64,000 bases of DNA from Bradyrhizobium nanningense (GTDB lineage: Bacteria > Pseudomonadota > Alphaproteobacteria > Rhizobiales > Xanthobacteraceae), in assembly GCF_004114535.1 (NCBI RefSeq), contig NZ_LBJC01000014.1, positions 124,001-188,000 on the forward strand, written 5' to 3'. The notes beneath the pieces are model-generated. The model ran no database searches. It saw only the letters and a program-made list of their open reading frames with translations, and was not told the origin of the DNA. Below are positions 17,719 through 26,972 of this stretch, one piece after another. Each line of letters starts with the position of its first letter. The first letter of the stretch is position 1. Position numbers and translations under genes: made by a program.

Positions 17719-18671
17719 ACGGGCTGCGCGACATCCTCTCCCAGGGCGCGCAGATGTCGCTGGTGCTGGGACTCGCGCCGCTGCTGACGGGTTTCGTGCG
17801 GAAGGTGAAGGCTCGGCTGCTACGGCGGCGTGGACCGCCGCTGCTCCAACCCTATCGCGACCTCGTCCGCCTGATGCGCAAGGACGTCGTGCTCGCGGAC
17901 AACGCATCCTGGCTGTTTCGCGTCATTCCCTATCTGATGTTCGCGGGCACCTGGGTCGCCGCCTCGCTGGTGCCGACTTTCGGCAATGGTCTGTTGTTCT
18001 CCTGGACCGCCGATCTCATCGCCATCACTGCGCTGCTCGGCAGCGCTCGTTTCTTCCAGGCGCTCGCCGGCATGGACGTCGGAACCGCCTTCGGCGGCAT
18101 CGGCTCCAGCCGTGAGGTGATGATCGCCTCCCTCGCCGAGCCCGCGATGCTGATCACCGCGTTCTCGGTGGCAATGATCGCCGGCTCGACGCAGCTGCCC
18201 ACGGTGGCCGAGTTCATGGGCTCGGACGCGGTCGGTCTGCGTGTGTCGTTGGGAATGGCGTTCGTGGCGCTGACCATCGTGGCGCTGGCGGAGAATGCCC
18301 GTATCCCGGTCGATAACCCCGCCACCCATCTCGAGCTCACCATGGTGCACGAGGCCATGGTGCTGGAATATTCAGGGCGGCATCTCGCGCTGATCGATTT
18401 GTCGTCGCAGCTCAAGCTTCTGCTCTACGTCTCGCTGATCGCCTGCGTGTTCCTGCCATGGGGCACGGCGACTGCGGATGCGAGCGTTGCAAGGCTCGCG
18501 CTTGGCACACTGGTCTATTTCGGCAAGCTGACGGTCCTCGGCTTCCTGCTTGCCGTGTTCGAGACCGCAATCGCCAAGATGCGCGTGTTCCGGATTCCGG
18601 AGTTCTTGGGCGCGGCGCTGATGCTGGCATTGCTTGCCACCCTGTTGCGCTTCGTGTCGGGGAGCCTCTGA
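17715..18671 (+). CDS. hyfC: Hydrogenase-4-type membrane subunit HyfC (NuoH-like)
   Basis: A 318-residue NuoH/HycD-like membrane subunit that connects the membrane arm to the redox module. The typical cytoplasmic loops are present: GSSREVMIASLAEPA (residues 130-144) and ENARIPVDNPATHLELTM (193-210). These carry the conserved glutamates and arginines that line the junction with the small and large subunits. The ATG at 17715 overlaps the hyfB stop; the frame is open further upstream but that part has no coding character. hyfE begins three bases after its stop. Confidence 0.92.
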   Translation: MNGLRDILSQGAQMSLVLGLAPLLTGFVRKVKARLLRRRGPPLLQPYRDLVRLMRKDVVLADNASWLFRVIPYLMFAGTWVAASLVPTFGNGLLFSWTADLIAITALLGSARFFQALAGMDVGTAFGGIGSSREVMIASLAEPAMLITAFSVAMIAGSTQLPTVAEFMGSDAVGLRVSLGMAFVALTIVALAENARIPVDNPATHLELTMVHEAMVLEYSGRHLALIDLSSQLKLLLYVSLIACVFLPWGTATADASVARLALGTLVYFGKLTVLGFLLAVFETAIAKMRVFRIPEFLGAALMLALLATLLRFVSGSL

Positions 18672-18674
18672 GAG

Positions 18675-19337
18675 ATGAGCAGCCTGCAATTCGACATCGC
18701 CCATCTGCTCGCCGGCTCGCTCGTGCTGGCGAGCTTCATGATGCTCTATCAGGATCGACTCTATGCGCTGCTGAATGTCTATGCGCTGCATGCCGGCGTG
18801 CTGGCGCTATCGGTGGCCTGGCAGGCCTATGTGCAGCAAGCGCCGCATCTCTATATCACGGCGCTGATCGCGTTGGCCTTCAAGGCCATCATCATCCCCG
18901 TGGCGCTGCACCGGATCATCAAGCGGCTCGGTATCCACCGCGAGATCGAGAACGTGATCGGCGTCGGGCTGACCATGATGGCCGGCATAGGACTCGTCGC
19001 GCTGTCGATGGTGGTGATGTTGCGGGTGACGCCGGGCGCCGACGCGCTCGCGCGCGAGGATCTCGCCTTCGCGCTGTCGGTGGTGCTGCTGGGTCTCCTG
19101 ATCATGGTTACGCGACGCAACGCGGTGAGCCAGGTCGTCGGCTTCATGTCGCTGGAGAACGGCTTGGTGCTGGCGGCAACCGGCGCCAAGGGTATGCCGC
19201 TGGTGGTCGAGATCAGCGTCGCCTTCTCGGTGCTGATCGCTTTCATCGTGATCGGGATCTTCCTGTTCCGCATCCGCGAGCGTTTCGACAGCGTGGACGT
19301 ACAGGCGCTCGATCGCTTCAGGGGAGAGCGGCGATGA
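18675..19337 (+). CDS. hyfE: Hydrogenase-4-type membrane subunit HyfE (NuoK-like)
   Basis: A 220-residue membrane protein of the HyfE type, whose C-terminal part resembles NuoK, with about six or seven helices and a short cytoplasmic tail (RERFDSVDVQALDRFRGERR). Helices of this kind carry buried acidic residues of the proton path, here in VVGFMSLENGLVLAATGA. It begins three bases after hyfC, and its stop overlaps the ATG of hyfF. Confidence 0.88.
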   Translation: MSSLQFDIAHLLAGSLVLASFMMLYQDRLYALLNVYALHAGVLALSVAWQAYVQQAPHLYITALIALAFKAIIIPVALHRIIKRLGIHREIENVIGVGLTMMAGIGLVALSMVVMLRVTPGADALAREDLAFALSVVLLGLLIMVTRRNAVSQVVGFMSLENGLVLAATGAKGMPLVVEISVAFSVLIAFIVIGIFLFRIRERFDSVDVQALDRFRGERR

Positions 19338-20773
19338 CGCTCGATGCGCTCGGTGCGATCCTGCTGATCCCGACCATCTCGGCCGCTCTGCTCGCGATCC
19401 TGCCTGGCTACATGCTGGCGGCGAGGCTCAACATCGCCGCGGCGCTCGCGACCTTCCTCACTTCGCTGTCGCTGTTCGTGATCGAGCCGACGTCGGGGCA
19501 ATATCTGCTGCTCGACGACCTTAACAAGGTCTTCATAGTTCTGACGACCTTCATCGGCTTCACGACGTCGGTCTTCAGCGCGAGCTACATCCACCACGAG
19601 ATCGAGACCGGGCGCTTGACGCCGGCCTTTCTGCGTTTCTATCACGCGATGTACCAGATGCTGATGTTCGCGATGAACCTCGCGCTCGTCGCCAACAATA
19701 TCGGCCTGATGTGGGTCGCGGTCGAGGTGGCGACGCTGACGACCGTGCTGATGGTCGGCATCTACCGCACCCATGAGGCGCTGGAAGCCGCATGGAAATA
19801 CTTCATCCTCGGTAGCGTCGGCATCGCGCTCGCGCTGTTCGGCACGATCCTGGTCTATATGGCGGCCCGCCCCGCGGTGGGCGAGGGGCTGGACGGAATG
19901 GTATGGACGGTGCTGGTGAAGCACGCCGCACAGTTCGACCCGGCGTTGCTCAACGTCGCCTTCGTTTTCCTCCTGCTCGGCTACGGCACCAAGGTCGGCC
20001 TCGCGCCGTTGCACGCCTGGCTGCCGGATGCGCATGCCGAGGGCCCGACGCCGATCTCGGCGGTGCTGTCCGGCCTGTTGCTCAACGTCGCGCTCTATGC
20101 GCTGCTGCGCTTCAAGATGATGCTCGCGGTCAACTCCGAGGCGATCGCGCCGGGTCCGCTGATGGTGACCATGGGCCTGATCTCGGTGATCTTCGCCGCG
20201 CTGATGCTGTACCGGCGCCGCGACATCAAGCGGATGTTCGCCTATTCCTCGATCGAGCATATGGGCATCATCGTCTTCGCCTTCGGCATGGGCGGCCCGC
20301 TCGCGAATTTCGCGGGTCTGTTGCACATGGCCATGCATTCGCTGACCAAGTCGGCTATCTTCTTCGCCGTCGGCCATATCGCACAGGTCAAGGGCACACA
20401 GAAGATCGCCGATATCGGCGGCCTCACGACGACCAACCCGGTGCTCGGGTGGGGCCTGATGCTCGGCGTCATCGCCATCGTCGGGCTGCCGCCGCTCGGC
20501 ATCTTCATGAGCGAGTTTCTAGTGGTGAGCTCGACTTTCGCCCGCGCGCCCTGGCTGACGGTGATCCTGGTGCTTGGCATCATCATCGCGCTCGGCGGGC
20601 TTTTCCTGCGGGTCGGCGTGGTGATGTTCGGCGAGCCCAAGGGCAAGACCGCACCCGCGGAAGCCTCCTACGTGCCGATGTTCACGCACCTCGGATTGGT
20701 GCTGATGGCCGGCATCTATCTGCCGCCGGTGCTGGTCACCGGCTTCCAGAACGTCGCGAAGCTCCTGGGATAG
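19334..20773 (+). CDS. hyfF: Hydrogenase-4-type proton-conducting membrane subunit HyfF (NuoN/NuoM-like)
   Basis: A 479-residue antiporter-like subunit, the second ion channel of the complex. The glutamate in VEVATLTT (Glu131), the lysine in GYGTKVGLAPLHAW (Lys220) and the histidines of the following broken helix are in the positions typical for NuoL/M/N-type subunits. Around 14 hydrophobic segments can be counted. The ATG at 19334 overlaps the hyfE stop (ATGA), and hyfG follows after three bases. E. coli hydrogenase-4 has a further antiporter-like subunit (HyfD) that is missing here. Confidence 0.92.
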   Translation: MTLDALGAILLIPTISAALLAILPGYMLAARLNIAAALATFLTSLSLFVIEPTSGQYLLLDDLNKVFIVLTTFIGFTTSVFSASYIHHEIETGRLTPAFLRFYHAMYQMLMFAMNLALVANNIGLMWVAVEVATLTTVLMVGIYRTHEALEAAWKYFILGSVGIALALFGTILVYMAARPAVGEGLDGMVWTVLVKHAAQFDPALLNVAFVFLLLGYGTKVGLAPLHAWLPDAHAEGPTPISAVLSGLLLNVALYALLRFKMMLAVNSEAIAPGPLMVTMGLISVIFAALMLYRRRDIKRMFAYSSIEHMGIIVFAFGMGGPLANFAGLLHMAMHSLTKSAIFFAVGHIAQVKGTQKIADIGGLTTTNPVLGWGLMLGVIAIVGLPPLGIFMSEFLVVSSTFARAPWLTVILVLGIIIALGGLFLRVGVVMFGEPKGKTAPAEASYVPMFTHLGLVLMAGIYLPPVLVTGFQNVAKLLG

Positions 20774-20776
20774 GCG

Positions 20777-22291
20777 ATGGGCATCCTCGACAGCATCCCC
20801 CACGTCAATGCGGTGTCGTCGCACCGGCCCTGGCCGCGCGCCGTCGTGACGGAGGCGGGCTGGCAGGCAGCGATCGATCGGCTCGTCGAGGGGGGCCTCA
20901 CACTGCTCGGCTTCTGGGGCGAGCCGACCGCGGTGCATATGGCGATGCTCGATGGAGGCTCAGCCGCGATCGCAGTCGTCACCTACGAGTGTCCGGCCGG
21001 CACATTTCCAAGCGTCGCCAACCGCCATCCGCCGGCGCTTCGGCTGGAACGGACCATCCATGATCTGTTCGGGCTTGTTCCGACCGGCGCGGACGATCTG
21101 CGGCCATGGCTCGACCACAATGCCTGGGGCCAATCCCATCCGCTCTCCGGCCGCAACGCATCGCGCGAGGTGCGGCCATATCAATTTCTGCCGGCCGAGG
21201 GCGAGGCGCTGCACCAGGTGGCGGTCGGCCCGGTCCATGCCGGGATCATCGAGCCCGGCCATTTCCGCTTCACCGCCAATGGCGAACACGTGGTGCGGCT
21301 GGAGCAGCGGTTCGGCTACACCCACAAGGGCATCGAGTCGCTGATGCAGGGTGCGAGCCTCGAGGCCGCGGCAAAGCTCGCCAGCCGCACTTCCGGCGAC
21401 AGCACCGTCGCCTATGCCTTCGCCTTTGCGTGTGCCGTGGAAGCAGCCCTGCAGATCCAGGCGCCGAGGCGAGCGACGCTCTTGCGAGCGCTGATGGCGG
21501 AGCTGGAGCGGCTCGCCAATCATTTGGGCGACATCGGGGCCATCTGCAACGACGCCTCGTTCGCGCTGATGCATGCCCAGACCGGCATTTTGCGTGAGCG
21601 TTGTTTGCGCGCTGCGGACGTCGCATTCGGCCATCGCCTGATGATGGACGTCATCATGCCCGGTGGCGTGACGCGTGACATTGCGCCGGACGGCGTGTCC
21701 GCGCTCCGCGCGCTGCTCGCGGAGCTACGCAAGGTCTTTCCGCGCTTGATCGAGCTCTATGACAATACGGCGTCCTTGCAGGACCGCACCGTCACCACAG
21801 GCATCGTGAAGGCGGAATATGCGCGTCAATTTGGTGCCGGCGGCTATGTCGGCCGCGCCTCGGGCCGCGATTTTGACGCGCGGCGGGCGCTGGCCTACAT
21901 GCCTTACGAAGCGCTATCGTTCGAGGTGCCGGTCCTGCAGGCCGGTGACGTGAATGCGCGGGTCTGGATCCGAATTCGCGAGATCGAGCAGAGCGTCGCG
22001 TTGATCGAGCAGATTCTCGACCAGCTTGGGCCGGGCGGGCTCGAAACCGCGCTGCCAGCCGGGACCGGCGGCGCTGCCCGTGAAGGCATGGCGCTCACCG
22101 AGGCCTTCCGCGGCGACGTTCTGGTGTGGCTGCGGCTCGATGGCGAATTGCGCGTCGAACGCTGCCACCTGCGCGACGCGTCGTGGTTCCAGTGGCCGCT
22201 GCTGGAAGCCGCGATCGAAGGCAACATCATTGCCGACTTTCCGCTCTGCAATAAGTCGTTCAACTGTTCCTATTCGGGCGTGGACCTCTAA
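20777..22291 (+). CDS. hyfG: Hydrogenase-like large subunit without the full NiFe ligand set (HyfG/NuoCD-like, Ehr type)
   Basis: A 504-residue fusion of a NuoC-like N-terminal domain (about 1-165) and a NuoD-like large-subunit domain (about 166-504). In group 4 NiFe hydrogenases the first nickel site reads RxCGxC; here it is R204-T-S206-G-D-S209, both cysteines replaced by serine. The C-terminal site, normally CxxC, reads S494-F-N-C497, so three of four nickel ligands are absent by this alignment. The protein ends seven residues after that site with no tail for a maturation protease, and no hyp genes are nearby. It should not make or use H2 and belongs with the energy-converting hydrogenase-related (Ehr) complexes, whose substrate is unknown. 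Confidence 0.88.
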   Translation: MGILDSIPHVNAVSSHRPWPRAVVTEAGWQAAIDRLVEGGLTLLGFWGEPTAVHMAMLDGGSAAIAVVTYECPAGTFPSVANRHPPALRLERTIHDLFGLVPTGADDLRPWLDHNAWGQSHPLSGRNASREVRPYQFLPAEGEALHQVAVGPVHAGIIEPGHFRFTANGEHVVRLEQRFGYTHKGIESLMQGASLEAAAKLASRTSGDSTVAYAFAFACAVEAALQIQAPRRATLLRALMAELERLANHLGDIGAICNDASFALMHAQTGILRERCLRAADVAFGHRLMMDVIMPGGVTRDIAPDGVSALRALLAELRKVFPRLIELYDNTASLQDRTVTTGIVKAEYARQFGAGGYVGRASGRDFDARRALAYMPYEALSFEVPVLQAGDVNARVWIRIREIEQSVALIEQILDQLGPGGLETALPAGTGGAAREGMALTEAFRGDVLVWLRLDGELRVERCHLRDASWFQWPLLEAAIEGNIIADFPLCNKSFNCSYSGVDL

Positions 22292-22294
22292 GCC

Positions 22295-22819
22295 ATGCGC
22301 AAGACCCTGCTCGAAAGCCTCACCCATGGTTCGCTGACGGAGCCCGCTCCGGCGCCGGACGGTTCCGCGCTGGCCGAGCTTGCAGCGAAGGTCGACCGTG
22401 CTGCCCAGGCCCGGCTTGGGCGTTCTCTTGCCATTCGTGAGGTCGACGCCGGATCCTGTAATGGCTGCGAACTGGAGATCCATGCGCTTTCCAACGCCTT
22501 TTATGACGTCGAACGTTTCGGCCTGCGTCTCGTCGCCTCGCCACGTCATGCCGACGTGCTGCTGGTCACGGGTCCCGTGACGAAGAACATGCGAGAAGCG
22601 CTGGAGCGGACTTACAACGCGACGCCAGATCCGAAATGGGTCGTCGCGGTCGGCGGTTGTGCGATCGATGGCGGTATTTTCAGGGACAGCTACGCCTGCG
22701 TCGGCGGCGTATCCGAGACCGTTCCGGTGGATCTGCACATCAAGGGCTGCCCGCCGTCACCGACGGACTTGTTGAAGGGGCTGCTCGCGCTGCTGGAGCA
22801 CGTCGGCGGCGAACGGTAA
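22295..22819 (+). CDS. hyfI: Hydrogenase-like small subunit with a 4Fe-4S cluster (HyfI/NuoB-like)
   Basis: A 174-residue NuoB/HyfI-like subunit. The four cysteines for the proximal 4Fe-4S cluster are intact: Cys55 and Cys58 in SCNGCE, Cys122 in VGGCAIDGG and Cys152 in GCPPSP. A fifth cysteine (Cys135) is extra. Electrons can therefore still reach the interface with the large subunit, although that subunit lacks a nickel site. The ATG lies three bases after the hyfG stop. No ferredoxin-like HyfA or HyfH gene follows, so the partner that delivers or accepts electrons is not in the operon. Confidence 0.9.
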   Translation: MRKTLLESLTHGSLTEPAPAPDGSALAELAAKVDRAAQARLGRSLAIREVDAGSCNGCELEIHALSNAFYDVERFGLRLVASPRHADVLLVTGPVTKNMREALERTYNATPDPKWVVAVGGCAIDGGIFRDSYACVGGVSETVPVDLHIKGCPPSPTDLLKGLLALLEHVGGER

Positions 22820-22876
22820 TCCGCGCAGACTCCGTCATGTCGGGCCAAGCCGCGACCGCGTCGAACAGGGCGGGCT

Positions 22877-24160
22877 CTAATCGACCAGGATCACTCTGAT
22901 GTCATTGACGTTCGTCAGCGTCGGGCCCGGCAGCAGCAGGTCGCCGGTCGCCTCGAAGAACGTCGTGGCGTCGTTGTTGTCGAGATAGGCCTGCGGCTGC
23001 AGCGCTAGCGCCTTCATCTTCGCGAACGTCGCCGCGTCGATCAGCGCACCGGCGGGGTCGGTCGGGGTGCCGGCACCGCCGTCGGCACCGTCGGTGTCGC
23101 CCGCCAGCGCCGAAATGTCCGGCGTGTCCTTGAGCAGGCTGGCGAGCGCCAGCGCGTATTCCTGGTTCGGGCCGCCGCGCCCCTGGCCGCGCACGGTCAC
23201 CGTGAGCTCGCCGCCGGAGAGGATGGCGAGGCGCTTGCCCTGCGCGCGCGCATCCAGCGCCAGCCGGGCGTGCGCGGCCGCGACCTCGCGCGCTTCGCCT
23301 TCGAGGTCGGCGCCGAGGTCGATCGTCTCGTAGCCGGATTCGCGCGCGAGCTTCACCGCGGCGTCGAGCGACTGCTTGGGCCGCGCGATCAGTTCGAAAT
23401 GCGCGCGGGCGAAGGCGGCATCATCGGGCTTGCAGCTTTCGTTGCGGGGATCGTCGAGCGCGTGGCGAACGGCATCGTCGATGTCGAGCTTGTATTTCGC
23501 GACGATGGCGCGCGCATCAGCCAGCGTGGTCGGATCGGGTACGGTCGGACCGGAGGCGATTGCGGAAGGATCGTCATGCGGCACATCCGAGATCGCGAGC
23601 GTCACGATCTCGGCGGCATTCCTGCCGGCGCGTGCCAGCCGGCCGCCCTTGATCCGCGACAGATGTTTCCTGACGGTATTCATCTCGCCGATCGGCGCGC
23701 CCGAGCGCAGCAGCGCCTTGTTGACCGCCTGCTTCTGCGCGAAGCTGATGCCCTCGCTCGGCGCGATCCAGTTGGCCGAGCCGCCGCCGGTGAGCAGCAC
23801 CAGGAGCAGATCGTCCGGCCCGGCCTCGCCTGAGAGCGCGAGCGTGTCGGCGGCGCCCTTCAGGCCGGCCTCGTCCGGAACGGGATGCCCGGCTTCGACC
23901 ACGCGGATGCGGCGCGTCGGCACGCCGTAGCCGTGACGCGTGGTGGCGATGCCGACGATGCGTTCCGGTGCGAGGTGGAGCGTGTCGAGATAGTGCCGCT
24001 CGGCGGCCGCGGCCATGGCACCCGCGCCCTTGCCGGCGGCAAGGCAGATCACGCGTCCCTTGGGCGCGGGCGGCAGGTGCGGCGCCAGCACCACATTGGG
24101 ATGGGCGGCGGCGACGGCGGCGTCGTAGAGCGCACGGAGCAGGGGACGTCGGTCGGTCAT
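22877..24160 (-). CDS. Glycerate 2-kinase (GckA/TtuD, MOFRL family)
   Basis: A 427-residue protein of the glycerate 2-kinase family, which phosphorylates D-glycerate to 2-phosphoglycerate in serine-cycle, tartrate or glyoxylate metabolism; older annotations call it hydroxypyruvate reductase (ttuD). The N-terminal Rossmann-like domain shows LAAGKGAGAMAAAAERH (about 40-56) and LLTGGGSANW (about 122-131). The C-terminal MOFRL domain has LSGGELTVTVRGQGRGGPNQ (about 316-335) and AGDTDGADGG. The length fits the family. It is convergent with the hyf operon, with 57 bases between the stops, and has no obvious functional link to it. Confidence 0.9.
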   Translation of the reverse strand: MTDRRPLLRALYDAAVAAAHPNVVLAPHLPPAPKGRVICLAAGKGAGAMAAAAERHYLDTLHLAPERIVGIATTRHGYGVPTRRIRVVEAGHPVPDEAGLKGAADTLALSGEAGPDDLLLVLLTGGGSANWIAPSEGISFAQKQAVNKALLRSGAPIGEMNTVRKHLSRIKGGRLARAGRNAAEIVTLAISDVPHDDPSAIASGPTVPDPTTLADARAIVAKYKLDIDDAVRHALDDPRNESCKPDDAAFARAHFELIARPKQSLDAAVKLARESGYETIDLGADLEGEAREVAAAHARLALDARAQGKRLAILSGGELTVTVRGQGRGGPNQEYALALASLLKDTPDISALAGDTDGADGGAGTPTDPAGALIDAATFAKMKALALQPQAYLDNNDATTFFEATGDLLLPGPTLTNVNDIRVILVD

Positions 24161-24296
24161 GACGATGGCCTTCGGCAGACATGAGACTGGCGGCCAAGGC
24201 CGCCGTTCACCTGCCTACCGCATCGGGCGCCAAAGCGTAAGCCGGCTTTGCCGTCATTCGATTGTGCAATCGCGTGATCATAATCGGCGGGCAAGC

Positions 24297-24327
24297 AAAA
24301 GCCCCCTGCGACGGGGTCGCAGGGGGC
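24297..24327 (-). terminator. Rho-independent terminator after binding-protein gene 1
   Basis: On the minus strand GCCCCCTGCGA and TCGCAGGGGGC form an 11-base stem with a five-base loop (24301-24327), followed by TTTTGC. It lies 20 bases past the stop of the gene at 24348. Confidence 0.85.
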
Positions 24328-24347
24328 TGGTTTCTTGCTTGAGACGG

Positions 24348-25577
24348 TTAGCCGCCGGCTTCGGCGTTGATCACGTCGCCGAACAGCTCCCACCGCTCGC
24401 CCTTGAAGCGCTGCAGCTGCAGTGAGCTGATCGGTGCGAAATCGGTCGGCGACGTGTTGATCTTGATGCCGGGCAGCAGCACCTCGGTGCGGAAGTCCTT
24501 CAGGCTGGCCGCCTGCTTCATGACGTTCGCGCGTGTGAGGTCGTCGCCGCAATTCTTGAGCACCTGGACCAGCGTCTGGGCCACGCCGTAGCCGACGATC
24601 GTGCCGTTGTCGGTCTTGTCGCCTTCGGGAAAGTACTTCGCCATGAAGTCGAGGAAGCCCTTCATGCCGGCATCATTGGCCCATTGCCTGTCGGTGGTGT
24701 CTTTCAGATAGGCCGCCGAGATGATGCCTTGTGCGTTCTCGAAGCCTGCCGGCTTGATGACGCTGCCGACGGAAGCCGAGACGTTGTTGAGGAAGTGAGT
24801 CGGCTTCCAGCCGATCTCGGCATTCTTCTTGATCGCCTGCGCCGCGAATTTCGGCGTGGTGATGTTGACGAAGATGTCGGCGCCGGTCGCCTTCAGCTTG
24901 ACGATGTGGTTGTCAATGGTCGGCTCCGACGTCTCGTAGCTCTCCTCGGCCACGATCATGCTCGCGGCCTTCGAGCCGAGACCGTCCTTCAGGCCCTTGA
25001 GATAATCCTTGCCGTAATCGTCATTCTGAAACAGGACGGCGATCTTCGCGTTCGGCATCTCCTTCAGGATGTACTTCGCGTAGATCTGCGTTTCGCTCTG
25101 ATAGTTGGGCTGCCAGCCCATGGTCCACGGAAAGTCCTTCGGATCGTTCCACTTGGTGGCGCCGGTGGCGACGAACAGCTGCGGGACCTTCTTCGAGTTC
25201 ATGTACTTCTGGATCGCCGAGTTCGGCGGGGTGCCGAGCGAATTGAAGATCAGCAGCACCTCGTCGCTCTCGACCAGCTTGCGCGCCTGCTCCACCGTCT
25301 TCGGTGGCGAATAGGCGTCGTCGTAGCTGATGAAATTGATCTTGCGGCCGTTGATGCCGCCCTCTTCGTTGATCTTCTTGAAATAGGCGGCCTCGGTCCG
25401 CCCGATGATGCCGTAGGCGGAGGCCGGTCCGCTGTAGGGCATGATGTTGCCGACCTTGATCTCGGTATCGGTCGCGCCGGTATCGTATTTTTTCTGGGCA
25501 AGAGCGGCACTCGTCGAGGCCGCGAAAACTGCGAGCGCAATCGATGCGGCCGCAAGTTTGCTGGTGACAGCAGGCAT
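24348..25577 (-). CDS. ABC transporter substrate-binding protein (HAAT type), paralogue 1
   Basis: A 409-residue periplasmic receptor with a type I fold (LivK/Peripla_BP_6). Residues 1-27 form a signal peptide ending ALAQ. The mature protein starts KKYDTGATDTEIKVGN, a sequence nearly shared by all four receptors in this block. The central TGATKWNDP and ITTPKFAAQAIKK segments are also conserved. It is followed by its own terminator and separated from paralogue 2 by 165 bases with another terminator, so it is probably transcribed alone. Proximity to a pim-like operon suggests dicarboxylate or fatty-acid ligands rather than amino acids. Confidence 0.9.
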   Translation of the reverse strand: MPAVTSKLAAASIALAVFAASTSAALAQKKYDTGATDTEIKVGNIMPYSGPASAYGIIGRTEAAYFKKINEEGGINGRKINFISYDDAYSPPKTVEQARKLVESDEVLLIFNSLGTPPNSAIQKYMNSKKVPQLFVATGATKWNDPKDFPWTMGWQPNYQSETQIYAKYILKEMPNAKIAVLFQNDDYGKDYLKGLKDGLGSKAASMIVAEESYETSEPTIDNHIVKLKATGADIFVNITTPKFAAQAIKKNAEIGWKPTHFLNNVSASVGSVIKPAGFENAQGIISAAYLKDTTDRQWANDAGMKGFLDFMAKYFPEGDKTDNGTIVGYGVAQTLVQVLKNCGDDLTRANVMKQAASLKDFRTEVLLPGIKINTSPTDFAPISSLQLQRFKGERWELFGDVINAEAGG

Positions 25578-25678
25578 TCCTATCTCCCTATTTTTCTTGA
25601 TGTGCGCGTCCTTGTTCTTGTGTCGCTCTTCTTGCCGACGCGATCGGGATTGAACCCGATTTGGCCGGAACCTTCAAG

Positions 25679-25709
25679 GAAAAGCCCCTGCAACCGTGTC
25701 GCAGGGGCT
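25679..25709 (-). terminator. Rho-independent terminator after binding-protein gene 2
   Basis: Minus strand AGCCCCTGC and GCAGGGGCT form a nine-base stem with a nine-base loop (25683-25709), followed by TTTTCC. It lies 33 bases past the stop of the gene at 25743. Confidence 0.8.
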
Positions 25710-25742
25710 ACTTCTTTAGTAGTCATGCGCGATGATGGACCC

Positions 25743-26972
25743 TCATCCGCCGACGTCGCCACTGATGACGTCGCCGAAAAGCTCCCAGGTTTCACCCTTG
25801 AATCGTTCCAGCCGCAGCTGCGAGAGCGGCGCGAAGTCGGTAGGGCTTGTGTTTACCTTGACTCCTGGAAGCAGTCCGTGGGGTTCGAAATCTCTCATAC
25901 TCGCGGCCTGCTTCATCACGTTCGCGCGGGTCAGATCGTCGCCGCAAGCCTTCAGCACATGTACCAGTCCCTGTGCGACGATGTAGCCGTACATGACGGA
26001 GGCGTCCGCGCGGTTCGCCTCGGGATAGTACTTGTCCAGGAATTCATTCCAGGCCTTCATGCTCGGATCGTTCGTCCATTGCGGATCAGTCGGATCCTTG
26101 AAATATTGCGAGGAGATGATGTCCTGCGCGTTCTCGAAACCTGCGGGCTTGATCACGCTGCCGATCGATGCCGACACGTTGTTGAGGAAGTGCAGTGGCT
26201 TCCAGCCGACCTCGGCGTTCTTCTTGATCGCCTGGGCCGCGAATTTCGGTGTCGTGATGTTGAAGAACACGTCGGCGCCCGTCGACTTCATCTTGACGAT
26301 ATGGGAATCGATCGTCGGTTCGGAGACTTCGTAGCTTTCCTCGATCACGATCATCGAGGAACCTTTGGCGCCAAGTCCATCCTTGAAGCCCTTGAGATAG
26401 TCCTTGCCATAGTCGTCGTTCTGATAGAGCACGGCGATCTTGGAGTCCGGGTGGTTCTTCAGCATGTACTTGGCATAGATTTGCGCTTCGCTCTGGTAGT
26501 TGGGCTGCCAGCCCATGGTCCAGGGAAATTCCTTCGGGTCGTTCCACTTGGTGGCACCTGTGGCGACGAACAATTGCGGCACTTTCTTCGAATTCATGTA
26601 TTTCTGGATTGCCGAGTTGGGCGGTGTCCCGAGGGAGTTGAAGATCAGCAGCACCTCGTCGCTCTCCACAAGCTTGCGCGCCTGCTCCACCGTCTTCGGC
26701 GGCGAGTAGGCATCGTCATAGCTGATGAAGTTGATCTTGCGGCCGTTGATGCCGCCTTCCGCATTGATCTTGCGGAAATACGCCTCCTCGGTCTTGCCGA
26801 TCACGCCGTAAGCGGACGCGGGGCCGCTGTAAGGCATGATGTTGCCGATCTTGATTTCGGTGTCGGACGCGCCAGTGTCGTATTTCTTCTGCGCGAACGC
26901 TGCCGTGGACAGGGTGGCAGCCAGCACGAGGGCGGCCGAGAAGGCCCCCAATCGCACATGCATTGCAGGCAT
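25743..26972 (-). CDS. ABC transporter substrate-binding protein (HAAT type), paralogue 2
   Basis: A 409-residue receptor closely related to paralogue 1 along its whole length, for example in GASDTEIKIGNIMPYSGP and IFNSLGTPPNSAIQKYMNSK. The ATG at 26972 gives a proper signal peptide (MPAMHVRLGAFSAALVLAAT and on to AFAQ); GGGAG lies upstream. The open frame extends to 27050 without coding character. It has its own terminator downstream. The C-terminal third differs most from its neighbours, which fits a change of ligand specificity after duplication. Confidence 0.9.
   Translation of the reverse strand: MPAMHVRLGAFSAALVLAATLSTAAFAQKKYDTGASDTEIKIGNIMPYSGPASAYGVIGKTEEAYFRKINAEGGINGRKINFISYDDAYSPPKTVEQARKLVESDEVLLIFNSLGTPPNSAIQKYMNSKKVPQLFVATGATKWNDPKEFPWTMGWQPNYQSEAQIYAKYMLKNHPDSKIAVLYQNDDYGKDYLKGFKDGLGAKGSSMIVIEESYEVSEPTIDSHIVKMKSTGADVFFNITTPKFAAQAIKKNAEVGWKPLHFLNNVSASIGSVIKPAGFENAQDIISSQYFKDPTDPQWTNDPSMKAWNEFLDKYYPEANRADASVMYGYIVAQGLVHVLKACGDDLTRANVMKQAASMRDFEPHGLLPGVKVNTSPTDFAPLSQLRLERFKGETWELFGDVISGDVGG

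Noticed and set aside
15718..22819. Functional NiFe hydrogenase or NADH dehydrogenase (complex I)
   Set aside because: The nickel ligands of the large subunit are replaced by serine, and the NADH-binding subunits NuoE, F and G are absent.
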